Positions 23,193 through 31,854 of a stretch of 64,000 nucleotides of DNA are shown in pieces. The notes below the pieces were generated by a model. The model was not told where the DNA came from and ran no database searches. It saw only the letters and a list, made by a program, of their open reading frames with translations. Positions within the stretch are counted from its first letter, which is position 1. Each line of letters begins with the position of its first letter. The translations under genes were made by a program, and so were the position numbers. Source of the stretch: Flavipsychrobacter sp. (lineage in GTDB: Bacteria > Bacteroidota > Bacteroidia > Chitinophagales > Chitinophagaceae); the NCBI GenBank assembly GCA_016787265.1, contig JAEUVF010000015.1, forward strand, positions 1-64,000, read 5' to 3'.

Positions 23193-25259
23193 TTAATAAT
23201 CCAGCAGTTGCCTTATCCGTTCCTTTACTTTCAAAGGAGATGGAAGCATGGCTTCTTCCAGTTTAGTATTCATTGGAACAGCTGGCAAGTTCAATGCTCC
23301 TATCACATCAACCGGAGCATCCAGCCATTGAAAGCAGTTTTTGCTGATTCGGCCGGCCAACGCTTCTGCAAATGAATTGTTTTGTTGTTCCTCCGTTAGT
23401 ACCAGGCATTTTCCATGGTTTCTGACAGTTTGAAAAACCAGTTCCTCATCTAATGGAAAAAGACAACGAAGATCTATGACCTCAACCTGTCCGGGAAAAT
23501 CCATAGCGGCTGCTTTTGCCCAATAAACCCCCATTCCATAAGTGATGATACAACAGGAATCGCCCTGCTCTACTGTTTGTCTGGATGCCGGCAATGCGAC
23601 CCTTCCTTTTCCCAATGGGATACGATAGTCGGATGCCGGTTCCAGCTGCCTGGCAGATTCTGTACCCGGCACCTTACTCCAGTACAAGCCTTTATGCTCC
23701 AGCATTACTACCGGGTTGGGGTCCAGAAAAGCAGTTTTCATCAATCCTTTAATATCTGCTGCGTTCGAAGGATAAACCACCTTTACACCTTTAATGCTTA
23801 ATAAGGTGGATTCGATGCTTCCACTGTGATAAGGGCCTCCCCCACCGTATGCACCAACTGGTACCCTGATCAGTGTTTGAACCGGAAATTTCCCACAGCT
23901 CAGATAAGAAGATTTAGCGATTTCCGAAACCAACTGGTTAAGTCCGGGATATATATAATCAGCAAACTGAACCTCCACAATAGGTTTCAATCCAACTGCA
24001 CTCATTCCGGCTGTGGAGCCGATAATATAGGCTTCCTGAATTGCTGTGTTGAATACCCGATGATCACCAAACTGTTCCGCAAGGGTTGCGGCTTCCCGGA
24101 AGACTCCACCCAGCCTGCGACCTACATCCTGACCATACAGCACAGCTTCCGGAAATTCCTCCATGATTTCGCGGATGGCGAAAAGAGCAGCATCCACCAT
24201 GTTTATTTTTTCTGCCCTAACCTTTTCCCGCTGCCCGGTTTCAGTAATTACTGAACCGGGTACAAATATGTGCGATTGAACACCGGCCGGGTCGGGCTCT
24301 GCAGCTTCTATGGCCTGCTGGAAAGCCTGGCGTACATCTTCTCCGGCTTTTTTATCAATACTATCCAGATCGTTTGCCAATAAGCCGGCAGCAAGTAATT
24401 TATTCCTGAGCAATGGACCAGGATCTCGCAAAGCATGCGTCTCAAGGTCCTCTTCAGTTCGGTAAAACTCCTTTCGAACACCGCTGGTGTGATGCCCAAG
24501 CAAGGGCAGATTTGCCTGGATCAGCCAGGGCGATCGCTCCTGGCGGATGTTTTCAGTTACCTGCTTAAATAATTGGTAGCAGGCTTCAAAATCACTGCCA
24601 TCCACACGCGTCCTCGACATACCAGGAAATCCTGCAGCATATTCATACGCGTCCATTACCCTGGATTCATCCGCGGACACACTGATCCCCCAGCGATTGT
24701 CCTGAACAAGGTAAAGTATGGGCAATTTTTTGAGTACCGCGAACTGAAAAGCCTCGCTAACCTCTCCTTCGGTTACACTTGCATCGCCCAACGAACAAAC
24801 AACCAATGGCATTCCCTCATTCCGGGTTCGATTCAGTTTATTGGGCAGGTATTTCTCCAGGTATTGTATTCCCTGCGCAATTCCTGTAGTGGGAATCACC
24901 TGCATGCCAGTGGCACTGCTTTGTTGTATGATGGTGGGTTTTTCAGCACCCCGGTAACAGGGGTGTGAATAATAGGCTCTGCCCCCGGTAAACGGATCCG
25001 CAGCTTTAGCCAATAATTGCAACATCAGCTCATAAGGGCTGAATCCCAAACCCAATAACAAACTTTCATCGCGGTAATAAGGACTAACATAATCAGCCGG
25101 ATCCAGCAAATAAGCAATCGCCAGCTGAACTGCTTCATGCCCCCTGGATGTACTGTGTACGTATTTGCAGATATTCCTATGTTGTTCATAGGTAGCAGCC
25201 ATATGCCTTGCCTGGCACATGTGCTGATAGGCTTTAAGCAACAATTCCTGTCCGTTCAT
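23193..25259 (-). CDS. 2-oxoacid dehydrogenase E1, fused alpha and beta
   Basis: A 688-residue protein. The N-terminal half is an E1 alpha domain with the thiamine diphosphate motif GDASVTEGEVSEAF ending in QDNRWGIS (about 175-205). The C-terminal half from about 348 is E1 beta, with YGQDVGRRLGGVF, EVQFADYIYPG, RVPVGAYGGGGPYHSG and a transketolase C-domain. It decarboxylates a 2-oxoacid, probably branched-chain, and transfers the acyl group to an E2 lipoyl domain encoded elsewhere. The fusion is known in Bacteroidota. A perfect -7 box TATATTTG lies at 25284-25277. Confidence 0.9.
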   Translation of the reverse strand: MNGQELLLKAYQHMCQARHMAATYEQHRNICKYVHSTSRGHEAVQLAIAYLLDPADYVSPYYRDESLLLGLGFSPYELMLQLLAKAADPFTGGRAYYSHPCYRGAEKPTIIQQSSATGMQVIPTTGIAQGIQYLEKYLPNKLNRTRNEGMPLVVCSLGDASVTEGEVSEAFQFAVLKKLPILYLVQDNRWGISVSADESRVMDAYEYAAGFPGMSRTRVDGSDFEACYQLFKQVTENIRQERSPWLIQANLPLLGHHTSGVRKEFYRTEEDLETHALRDPGPLLRNKLLAAGLLANDLDSIDKKAGEDVRQAFQQAIEAAEPDPAGVQSHIFVPGSVITETGQREKVRAEKINMVDAALFAIREIMEEFPEAVLYGQDVGRRLGGVFREAATLAEQFGDHRVFNTAIQEAYIIGSTAGMSAVGLKPIVEVQFADYIYPGLNQLVSEIAKSSYLSCGKFPVQTLIRVPVGAYGGGGPYHSGSIESTLLSIKGVKVVYPSNAADIKGLMKTAFLDPNPVVMLEHKGLYWSKVPGTESARQLEPASDYRIPLGKGRVALPASRQTVEQGDSCCIITYGMGVYWAKAAAMDFPGQVEVIDLRCLFPLDEELVFQTVRNHGKCLVLTEEQQNNSFAEALAGRISKNCFQWLDAPVDVIGALNLPAVPMNTKLEEAMLPSPLKVKERIRQLLDY

Positions 25260-25316
25260 AGTGATGCGATGGTTCGCAAATATAAACGAACAGTTGTTAG
25301 TAAAGTTGGGTGGAAC

Positions 25317-25928
25317 TTACTTTATTTCGATGTTGAACATCTCAGCATCTTCCAGGAAGCCTTCCAGTTCATCACCTACTACACATTCGCCCACACCGGC
25401 AGGAGTACCTGTAAATATGAGATCCCCGATATTTACCGAGAAGTAGTTGGAGATGTTAGCAACAATGCTGTCAAAATTGAAGATCATGTTACTGGAATGT
25501 CCTTCCTGTACCAGTTCTTTATTCTTGAGCAGTTTGAAATGAATATCTTTTTTATTCTTGAGGTCAGGCAGATTCACCCATTTTCCAATTACGGCAGAAT
25601 TGTCCCAGGCTTTCGCTTTCTCCCAGGGCAAACCCTTCTCCTTCAATTCATTCTGGATATCACGGGCAGTAAAATCAATACCTACCGTAACCGCATCATA
25701 ATATTTGCTGGCATATCGGTCCTGGATATATTTCCCATTTTTGCAAATCCTCAAAACGAGTTCACACTCGTAATGCAGTTCATTGGTAAATTCAGGATAA
25801 TAAAAAGGAGTGTGCGTTTGAAGCAGGGCACTCTTGGGTTTCATAAAAATCACCGGCTCATCGGGCACTTCGTTGCCCAGTTCTTTGGCATGCGCCACAT
25901 AGTTACGGCCTATGCAGAATATTTTCAT
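25317..25928 (-). CDS. FAH-family hydrolase
   Basis: A 203-residue protein using the ATG at 25928 (MKIFCIGRNY). The FAH fold is shown by CIGRNYVAHAKELGNEVPDEPVIFMKPKSAL, the metal-binding Glu in HYECELVLRI, the Asp in VTVGIDFTARDIQNELKEKG and the C-terminal GDLIFTGTPAGVG. Single-domain members of this length are usually acylpyruvate hydrolases or oxaloacetate decarboxylases acting on small 2-oxoacids. The exact substrate is not readable. The gene lies between pth and the E1 gene on the same strand. Confidence 0.88.
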   Translation of the reverse strand: MKIFCIGRNYVAHAKELGNEVPDEPVIFMKPKSALLQTHTPFYYPEFTNELHYECELVLRICKNGKYIQDRYASKYYDAVTVGIDFTARDIQNELKEKGLPWEKAKAWDNSAVIGKWVNLPDLKNKKDIHFKLLKNKELVQEGHSSNMIFNFDSIVANISNYFSVNIGDLIFTGTPAGVGECVVGDELEGFLEDAEMFNIEIK

Positions 25929-26062
25929 ATTCACTACAGGGTTTAATGATTAAATAATCACTGATTTGGTTGGGACGTTACTCCCCGGAATTTGATAGGG
26001 ATACCGGAATCACAGGCAGGTTTACCTGATGGTGAGCGAAAATAACCATTCATAAGCATAAT

Positions 26063-26641
26063 TCATAACTTGTATTCCACATTATTGAAATGATTCATCG
26101 TATTGGCAAGCCCACCCAAAACAAAGGATTCAATAATCGGGATGGTTTTCTCAATTTTCATGCGCACCAGGGGTGCTTCCTCGGAACTCCACTTTCCAAG
26201 AACAAAATCGACTTGTCGCCCTTTGGGATAGTCATTACCGATACCAAACCGCAGGCGCGGGTAAGCTGTAGATCCCAGCTGTTCCTGGATACTTTTTAAT
26301 CCATTGTGTCCTCCGTCACTCCCGGCCCCGCGGATTCTGCTTTTTTCCAGTGGAAGAGCCAGCTCATCTACAATAACAAATACCTGTTCAACTGGAATCT
26401 TTTCTTTTTCCATCCAGTATTTAACCGCCTTACCACTCAGGTTCATGTAGGTAGATGGCTTCAGCATAACAAGGGTTTTCCCTTTCAACTTTGCTTCAGC
26501 TATATCGCCTAACCGGTCGCTTCGAAAGCTAACCCCATACTTTTCAGCCAGCGCATCCACCACATCGAAGCCTATATTATGGCGGGTATGGACGTATTCT
26601 GTTCCGATATTACCCAAACCAACAATGAGAAACTTGTTCAT
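26063..26641 (-). CDS. pth: Peptidyl-tRNA hydrolase
   Basis: A 192-residue enzyme using the ATG at 26641; the upstream in-frame extension is encoded by purine-rich repeat DNA and is rejected. It has GLGNIGTEYVHTRHNIGFDVVD with the catalytic His and Asn, then IVDELALPLEKSRIRGAGSDGGHNGLKSI with the catalytic Asp. It frees tRNA from peptidyl-tRNA that drops off ribosomes. A -7 box TATCTTCG ends 4 nt before the ATG, indicating a leaderless transcript. It lies after rplY but is separated from it by a terminator. Confidence 0.95.
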   Translation of the reverse strand: MNKFLIVGLGNIGTEYVHTRHNIGFDVVDALAEKYGVSFRSDRLGDIAEAKLKGKTLVMLKPSTYMNLSGKAVKYWMEKEKIPVEQVFVIVDELALPLEKSRIRGAGSDGGHNGLKSIQEQLGSTAYPRLRFGIGNDYPKGRQVDFVLGKWSSEEAPLVRMKIEKTIPIIESFVLGGLANTMNHFNNVEYKL

Positions 26642-26645
26642 ACAG

Positions 26646-26700
26646 CGAAGATAGGAAGGTGAGTGGGAAACGGGAGACAGGAGGCGGGAGGCGGGAAAAA
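26646..26700 (-). promoter_or_regulatory. pth -7 box beside a purine microsatellite
   Basis: On the minus strand TATCTTCG (26653-26646) ends 4 nt before the pth ATG. The -33 region is filled by a degenerate GGGAGAC/GGCGGGA repeat (about 26657-26697), the complement of the TCCCGTCTCC family seen at 61818. Confidence 0.45.
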
Positions 26701-26702
26701 TC

Positions 26703-26729
26703 AAAAGCACCGGGGATGCCGGTGCTTTT
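26703..26729. terminator. Terminator between rplY and pth
   Basis: AAAAGCACCGG and CCGGTGCTTTT form an 11-bp stem with a 5-nt loop; flanking A and T tracts make it work in either direction. It ends the prs-rplY transcript. Confidence 0.85.
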
Positions 26730-26754
26730 GTATAATTTGAAAAAATCGGATCGA

Positions 26755-27339
26755 TTATTTCTTGCCTTTTTCAGCAGCAGCTTCTTCCTGCTTCAGCTGA
26801 CGGGTCATAACGATAGATGCAACCGGAATACGGGGAGACATCATGATTTCCATATTCTCCGTCTTTACATCCTGGATCCGAACGTTTTCATTCAGTTCAA
26901 GATTGGTAATGTCCAGCTCAATGCTTTCTTTCAAATACTTAGGTAACGTTTTTACTTTCAACGCCTTCACTTTAACCACCAGACGACCACCCGCTTTTAC
27001 ACCGGCAGGAGAACCAGTCAGGTGCAGCGGAAGCTGCGCAATTACCGGCTTATCTTCAACCAGTTGCTGTAAATCAAGGTGTGTAAGAGCATCAGTCACT
27101 TTATCAAATTGCATATCTTTCAGAATGCATTTGTATTTTTTGCCATCAATACTTACTTCAGCAAGGTTGAATTCAGCGGTATACACCAGTGGCTTGAATG
27201 CCTTGGCCTGAGCAACGAAATTAATTTCCTGCTCACCTCCGTAAATTACACCTGGCACTTTTCCCTCAGAGCGAAGTTGGCGGGCGGCCTTTTTCCCGGT
27301 TTCGGTCCTGAGTTGTCCTTCGATTGTAATTGTTTTCAT
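26755..27339 (-). CDS. rplY: Ribosomal protein L25 (CTC form)
   Basis: A 194-residue protein with an N-terminal 5S rRNA-binding L25 domain (TETGKKAARQLRSEGKVPGVIYGG) and a C-terminal TL5/CTC domain (about 95-180), then a Lys/Glu-rich tail. It binds 5S rRNA in the large subunit. It is 31 nt downstream of prs on the same strand, an arrangement common in bacteria. Confidence 0.95.
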   Translation of the reverse strand: MKTITIEGQLRTETGKKAARQLRSEGKVPGVIYGGEQEINFVAQAKAFKPLVYTAEFNLAEVSIDGKKYKCILKDMQFDKVTDALTHLDLQQLVEDKPVIAQLPLHLTGSPAGVKAGGRLVVKVKALKVKTLPKYLKESIELDITNLELNENVRIQDVKTENMEIMMSPRIPVASIVMTRQLKQEEAAAEKGKK

Positions 27340-27370
27340 TTTGTTTTATTTAATAATAATTAAGCACGAT

Positions 27371-28339
27371 TTAATCTCCCCTCAGTTCAGCATCCCGTTG
27401 TTCCTTGAGTTGCGAATGAATAAACAGGCTGGTGATACTTCTTTGTTCATACGCGTTTCGCAATGCTACCGCAAACAAATTGGCAACTGATAACACCTTG
27501 ATCTTGTCAACCTGCTGCTTCAATGGTATCGTATCACAAACAACCAATTCCTCCAGCACACTTCCTGCAATATTCTCATAAGCTTTACCACTCAACACCG
27601 GATGCGTACACATTGCCCGAACAGTAGTAGCTCCTTTTTCCTTCAGTAAACCGGCACTTTTTGCAAGTGTGCCTCCGGTATCACAGATATCATCAATCAG
27701 GATTACGTTTTTATCTGTCACATCTCCAATCACCACCATACTTGCTATTTCATTTGCGCGTTTACGGTGCTTATCACAAATCACCATTTCGGCATTAAAA
27801 TAACTGGCAATCTCCCGAATCCTGTTCGCACTACCCACGTCAGGGGCCGCAAAGGTAAGGTTTTCCAGTTTTAATTGCTCTATATAGGGGATAAAAATTA
27901 CTGAGCTGTCGAGGTGGTCAACCGGGATATCAAAATAGCCCTGAATTTGGGGTGCATGCAGGTCCATGGTGATTACCCGGTCGGCGCCAGCGGCCGTTAA
28001 CATATTGGCTATCAACTTACTGCCTATTGCCACCCGGGGTTTATCCTTCCGGTCCTGCCGGGCATAGCCATAGTAGGGAATCACAGCAATTACCTTATAA
28101 GCGGATGCTCTTCGGGCTGCATCAATCATCAGTAACAGTTCCATCAGGTTGTCTGATGGTGCAAACGTACTCTGTACCAGGAAAACCACATCCCCTCTGA
28201 TACTTTCCTGGTAAACCGGTTGAATCTCTCCGTCACTGAATTTCTGGATATTAATCCGGCCTAATGGAATTCCGTAGCTGTTGGCTATTTTCTCAGCCAG
28301 GTACTGCGAGCCTGTACCAGAGAAGATTTTTGCAGTCAT
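27371..28339 (-). CDS. prs: Ribose-phosphate pyrophosphokinase
   Basis: A 322-residue class I PRPP synthase making phosphoribosyl pyrophosphate from ribose 5-phosphate and ATP. The signatures are KFSDGEIQ, the ATP-loop YYGYARQDRK, DLHAPQIQGYFDIPVDHL with metal-binding residues, and the PRPP loop ILIDDICDTGGTL. It is the first gene of a prs-rplY unit. A TATCTTCG -7 box lies about 20 nt upstream of the ATG. Confidence 0.95.
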   Translation of the reverse strand: MTAKIFSGTGSQYLAEKIANSYGIPLGRINIQKFSDGEIQPVYQESIRGDVVFLVQSTFAPSDNLMELLLMIDAARRASAYKVIAVIPYYGYARQDRKDKPRVAIGSKLIANMLTAAGADRVITMDLHAPQIQGYFDIPVDHLDSSVIFIPYIEQLKLENLTFAAPDVGSANRIREIASYFNAEMVICDKHRKRANEIASMVVIGDVTDKNVILIDDICDTGGTLAKSAGLLKEKGATTVRAMCTHPVLSGKAYENIAGSVLEELVVCDTIPLKQQVDKIKVLSVANLFAVALRNAYEQRSITSLFIHSQLKEQRDAELRGD

Positions 28340-28421
28340 AGAAGAAAATTCTTGCGGCGAAGATAAAGAGTTGAAGCAGACAGACCGCCCTGAAATGCAA
28401 GAAATTAGACAAAAACGAAAA

Positions 28422-28443
28422 GGGGACTACCATCGGCGTCCCC
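28422..28443 (-). terminator. Intrinsic terminator after the small membrane ORF
   Basis: On the minus strand GGGGAC and GTCCCC form a 6-bp stem with a 10-nt loop, followed by TTTTCGTTTTT. It ends the transcript of the gene at 28470-28670 and insulates prs. Confidence 0.75.
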
Positions 28444-28469
28444 TCCTCTACCTGTCTACATTAACTATT

Positions 28470-28670
28470 TTATCGCGATGCCACCACCTGCGGCCCCGCC
28501 TGGCTGGCTGATACGGTCTTCAGGGTGCCAATCGGTTCAGTACGATTCTGAAACGCATGAAAAATCGCGGAACAGATAAAAATGGAAAAAAATAAGGCTA
28601 CCACGTAGATTCCTATGCAAAAGAGCATGGATTGGAATCCGCCTAATACGTTGAAAGTACGGGAATTCAT
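28470..28670 (-). CDS. Small membrane protein
   Basis: A 66-residue protein with one membrane helix (about 14-38, FCIGIYVVALFFSIFICSAIF) followed by a polar tail. No family is recognised. A clear intrinsic terminator just after the stop supports its being a real gene. It diverges from radC. Confidence 0.5.
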   Translation of the reverse strand: MNSRTFNVLGGFQSMLFCIGIYVVALFFSIFICSAIFHAFQNRTEPIGTLKTVSASQAGPQVVASR

Positions 28671-28766
28671 AGTTTACTGGTTTTAGTTTTTCTACAAAAA
28701 AGGATCATTGGATAATTGGGTTAAAACCCTGTTTCAAGACATAAAAATATTCATTAATCTTACTTC

Positions 28767-29459
28767 ATGCAAGCGCAGAACCACTCAATTAAATCATGGG
28801 CAAAAGACGATCGGCCACGCGAAAAACTACTTAGTAAAAGTCCGATGCAACTCAGCGATGCAGAACTGATCGCCTTGTTACTGAATCATGGCAACCGGGA
28901 AAAAACAGCCCTGGATATGGCGCGTGAACTTCTTCAGCTTGGCCAGAATAACCTCTTCGAACTCGGCAAGTTGTCGGTATTTGAGTTGATGAAAGTAAAA
29001 GGAATCGGGAAAGCAAAAGCGGTAACCATTGCAGCGGCAATGGAACTTGCCAAACGCCGGCAACTCAGCCAGGCAGTGGAACTAAAAGCTATAACCGGCA
29101 GTAGAGATGTAGCTTCTTTTTTACAACAACAATTCGGCGATTACAGGCACGAAATATTCATTGTGCTGTTCCTGAACAGAGCCAATAAAATCAAACACAA
29201 GGAAATCATCAGTAGCGGAGGCTTAACAGGAACAGTAGCAGATCCCCGTATCATCATGAGAAAAGCCATTGAACAGGATGCGGTAGCACTCATTCTTTGC
29301 CACAATCATCCCTCTGGAAATCTACACCCCTCCAAGGCAGATGAGGAGTTAACGCGTAAAATCAGGGAAGCTGCACTGTTATTGGACATCCGCGTGCTGG
29401 ATCATCTGATCGTTAGCCAGGATGGTTATTTCAGTTTTGCAGATGAAGGACTGATCTGA
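28767..29459 (+). CDS. radC: RadC family JAB-domain protein
   Basis: A 230-residue protein. An N-terminal HhH-like domain (VKGIGKAKAVTIAAAMEL, about 75-92) precedes the JAB metal motif HNHPSGNLHPSKAD. Despite its name, a role in DNA repair is unproven; the JAB fold suggests a metal-dependent hydrolase acting on nucleic acid or protein. Its stop codon abuts that of the convergent DUF3467 gene with no spacer. Confidence 0.93.
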   Translation: MQAQNHSIKSWAKDDRPREKLLSKSPMQLSDAELIALLLNHGNREKTALDMARELLQLGQNNLFELGKLSVFELMKVKGIGKAKAVTIAAAMELAKRRQLSQAVELKAITGSRDVASFLQQQFGDYRHEIFIVLFLNRANKIKHKEIISSGGLTGTVADPRIIMRKAIEQDAVALILCHNHPSGNLHPSKADEELTRKIREAALLLDIRVLDHLIVSQDGYFSFADEGLI

Positions 29460-29774
29460 TCAGGCTTGTGCTGCAGGTCCGCCAAAATTCATCGGCACCT
29501 GAATTTCTTCCAGGTCCTTTATATCGCCATTCACTTCTTCAAAACGATCTATATTTTCAATCATGGCTTTCATGAAACGCTTGGCATGCTGAGGGGTCAG
29601 GATAATCCTGGACTTTACCCTGCTTTTGGGTGTTCCAGGCATCACATTTACAAAATCAATTACGAATTCAGCATGTGAATGTGTAATTATTGCAAGGTTC
29701 GCATATTCTCCTTCAGCCATCTCTTCTGATATTTCAATATTTAGCTGATTCTGCTGATTGTTATTATTGTCCAT
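29460..29774 (-). CDS. DUF3467 protein
   Basis: A 104-residue soluble protein matching the DUF3467 pattern: YANLAIITHSHAEFVIDFVNVMPG, then SRIILTPQHAKRFMKAMIENI. The family is widespread in Bacteroidota and of unknown function. A perfect -7 box TACTTTTG lies on the minus strand at 29799-29792, giving a leader near 13 nt. Confidence 0.85.
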   Translation of the reverse strand: MDNNNNQQNQLNIEISEEMAEGEYANLAIITHSHAEFVIDFVNVMPGTPKSRVKSRIILTPQHAKRFMKAMIENIDRFEEVNGDIKDLEEIQVPMNFGGPAAQA

Positions 29775-29820
29775 GATTCAGTGTTGAAGATCAAAAGTAC
29801 TATTTGTTGGCAAACTCCCT

Positions 29821-31854
29821 TTACCAATCAACGATCAACTGAAATTTCCATTCAGAACGCCGGCTACCGGGCAATTCGTCCCAGCCCGACCCTATTGATT
29901 CCTGGTTGGAAAGCCGGGACTGTGACCATCTTATCCACCATTTCAACGTACCTGTTGGCAGTATGGCAATTTTCCATTTACCCTGCCATTGCAAATAATA
30001 CCGCAACCCGTGATCAAATATCGCTGGAATGGAATAACTGTATAACAGATCCCGTTCATAACTATAAATACGGGTTTCATATCCATCCGTTCGGAACCAA
30101 TGCACTCTTGCTGCAAACTGCCAGTGCCTTTGGGGAACTATCCATTTTGCATCTGCATATATCCCCCATCCATTTTGCAAAAGCGTCTTCTTATAAAAGA
30201 CTCCATCGAACCTGGTACTGATCAGCAGGTTTTTACCTGCATTGCGCTGAATATGAATCCGAAGGTTTTGCTGGGTTACAGATGTGATTGAATTAGTAAC
30301 CGCAATATGTCCATTTTCCGGTTTGGATTGCATTCTGAAATAACCATACACTAACCAGGACCGTCGTTTTTCCCATTGTATAAGAAACCTGCCTTCTCTT
30401 CCGTTTCCCGGAGCATCCGATCTGAAACGTAACCAGGGAAATCGATACCAATCTGCATATACCTGAATCAGCCATCCTTTTACTGGCTTTATTTCCAGGT
30501 TGGTATAGATGCCTTCTTCGTTTCGAACCGCTGCCTGCTCTGATACTGCATTGGCATATACAGCATGATAGGATGGCTGAAAATTCCGGTATACCAATGT
30601 CCAGTCCACCCGCTTATCAATACTGGCAAGCAACCCCTGAACACCCCCATATCCTTTTCCTCCCCTGGCTACTTCACCGAATAAAAAAAACTGCTTTTTG
30701 CCCCAACTGTAATCAAGAGAAGAATGGTAGGATGATTGTCCCCTGAAATAGTAATTCGAATAAGGTTCTTCCCGTGGAAACCAGGGAAGAGAAAATCGTT
30801 GGTACAATTGATTAAATCCAATTTTCAAGTTGCCAGACTGATACCTGATTATGGAGCCTGCCACCAATTCTCCCAGTTTTTTTCTTCCTGCTATTTCAGA
30901 ACTGTTGCGATGATAACCGGAAACAGACAAACTGCTAAATGCAACCGCCTCATTATTTTCATAGGTTATGGTAGCCGATTTTTTTCGGTTAGATACCCAC
31001 GTTAGTGCTTCCCACTTTCCTTTGGAAAGGTGCACCGCGGCTCCACGGAAAAAATTTATTTCTCCTGCAGAACGATATGCCTTTAATAAAGGCCCCTGGC
31101 GAAATACACCGGCTCCTGCCGCCCCCTTTCCAAAAGCCATTCCCTGCCATACCACCAATCCTTGTCCCGCATTCACAGAAAAATCACCCAGCGCAACTGC
31201 CTTGACTGTTCTTATACCCCTGATAAACAAATGAAAGCCGGAGAAATCTGCCAAACGATTCAACTGCCTGGCAAAAGGTTCACCGGCATCTTTTTCCAAA
31301 CTGAAACCAGCCTGAACCATACGGTTTAACTGATATCCATATCGGATAAAAATTCGCTGGGGAGAGCCTGCATAACTTCGTTTACCCACGCTGTCTTGTT
31401 GGAAACCTTTTGCTTTTTGCAAAACGGAGCTGGTCCGGAATAACAATTCATGCTCCCCATCTTTAAAAAGTTTGTTTGACTTCCAGACCTGCGAGCGTGG
31501 CGGTGAGAAATCCAAAACAGCAAGGAGTTGTTGAATTAATTGTTTGTCCCAATAGGGTATTGCCTGCAACTCAAATTTATTGGATGGAATTCCAAACATT
31601 TGTACATATCTGAAATAGGCCTGGATCTGAACCGGTGTAAAGCCAAACAAGCTCAACTGTTCTAATGATAACCGGGAAATATGGATAGGCTTTCGTTTAA
31701 GAGCTTCCCATTCCAATAAATTTTCATCCAGTTCCGGTGTCAAATCCTGCTGTTCAACCAGCTGCTCCCATTCACGGTTAGCCACTGTTTCTTCCTGTGC
31801 ATCTGCAGAAAGGAAAACAATGCTGAAGAGTATTAACAATATCCCTCTACTCAT
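29821..31854 (-). CDS. Exported HhH-domain protein with a barrel-like C-terminus
   Basis: A 677-residue protein with a signal peptide (about 1-19). Residues 30-130 are helical, with ComEA-like helix-hairpin-helix segments (ISRLSLEQLSLFGFTPVQIQAYFRY and FELQAIPYWDKQLIQQLLAVL). The remainder is rich in aromatic beta strands and ends in FQLIVDW, like an outer-membrane barrel. The combination is a known Bacteroidota family without a settled role. HhH outside the cytoplasm could bind DNA, hence a possible DNA-uptake function, but this is inference. It overlaps the preceding gene by 8 nt. Confidence 0.65.
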   Translation of the reverse strand: MSRGILLILFSIVFLSADAQEETVANREWEQLVEQQDLTPELDENLLEWEALKRKPIHISRLSLEQLSLFGFTPVQIQAYFRYVQMFGIPSNKFELQAIPYWDKQLIQQLLAVLDFSPPRSQVWKSNKLFKDGEHELLFRTSSVLQKAKGFQQDSVGKRSYAGSPQRIFIRYGYQLNRMVQAGFSLEKDAGEPFARQLNRLADFSGFHLFIRGIRTVKAVALGDFSVNAGQGLVVWQGMAFGKGAAGAGVFRQGPLLKAYRSAGEINFFRGAAVHLSKGKWEALTWVSNRKKSATITYENNEAVAFSSLSVSGYHRNSSEIAGRKKLGELVAGSIIRYQSGNLKIGFNQLYQRFSLPWFPREEPYSNYYFRGQSSYHSSLDYSWGKKQFFLFGEVARGGKGYGGVQGLLASIDKRVDWTLVYRNFQPSYHAVYANAVSEQAAVRNEEGIYTNLEIKPVKGWLIQVYADWYRFPWLRFRSDAPGNGREGRFLIQWEKRRSWLVYGYFRMQSKPENGHIAVTNSITSVTQQNLRIHIQRNAGKNLLISTRFDGVFYKKTLLQNGWGIYADAKWIVPQRHWQFAARVHWFRTDGYETRIYSYERDLLYSYSIPAIFDHGLRYYLQWQGKWKIAILPTGTLKWWIRWSQSRLSNQESIGSGWDELPGSRRSEWKFQLIVDW

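Noticed and set aside
25277..25284. Adding the E1 gene to the Crp/Fnr set
   Set aside because: It has a perfect -7 box, but the expected TGA-N6-TCA position around 25313.5 does not match.
25137..25946. Long open frame on the plus strand (269 codons)
   Set aside because: It is antisense to the FAH hydrolase and the end of E1, which have clear catalytic motifs; its translation shows no known pattern.
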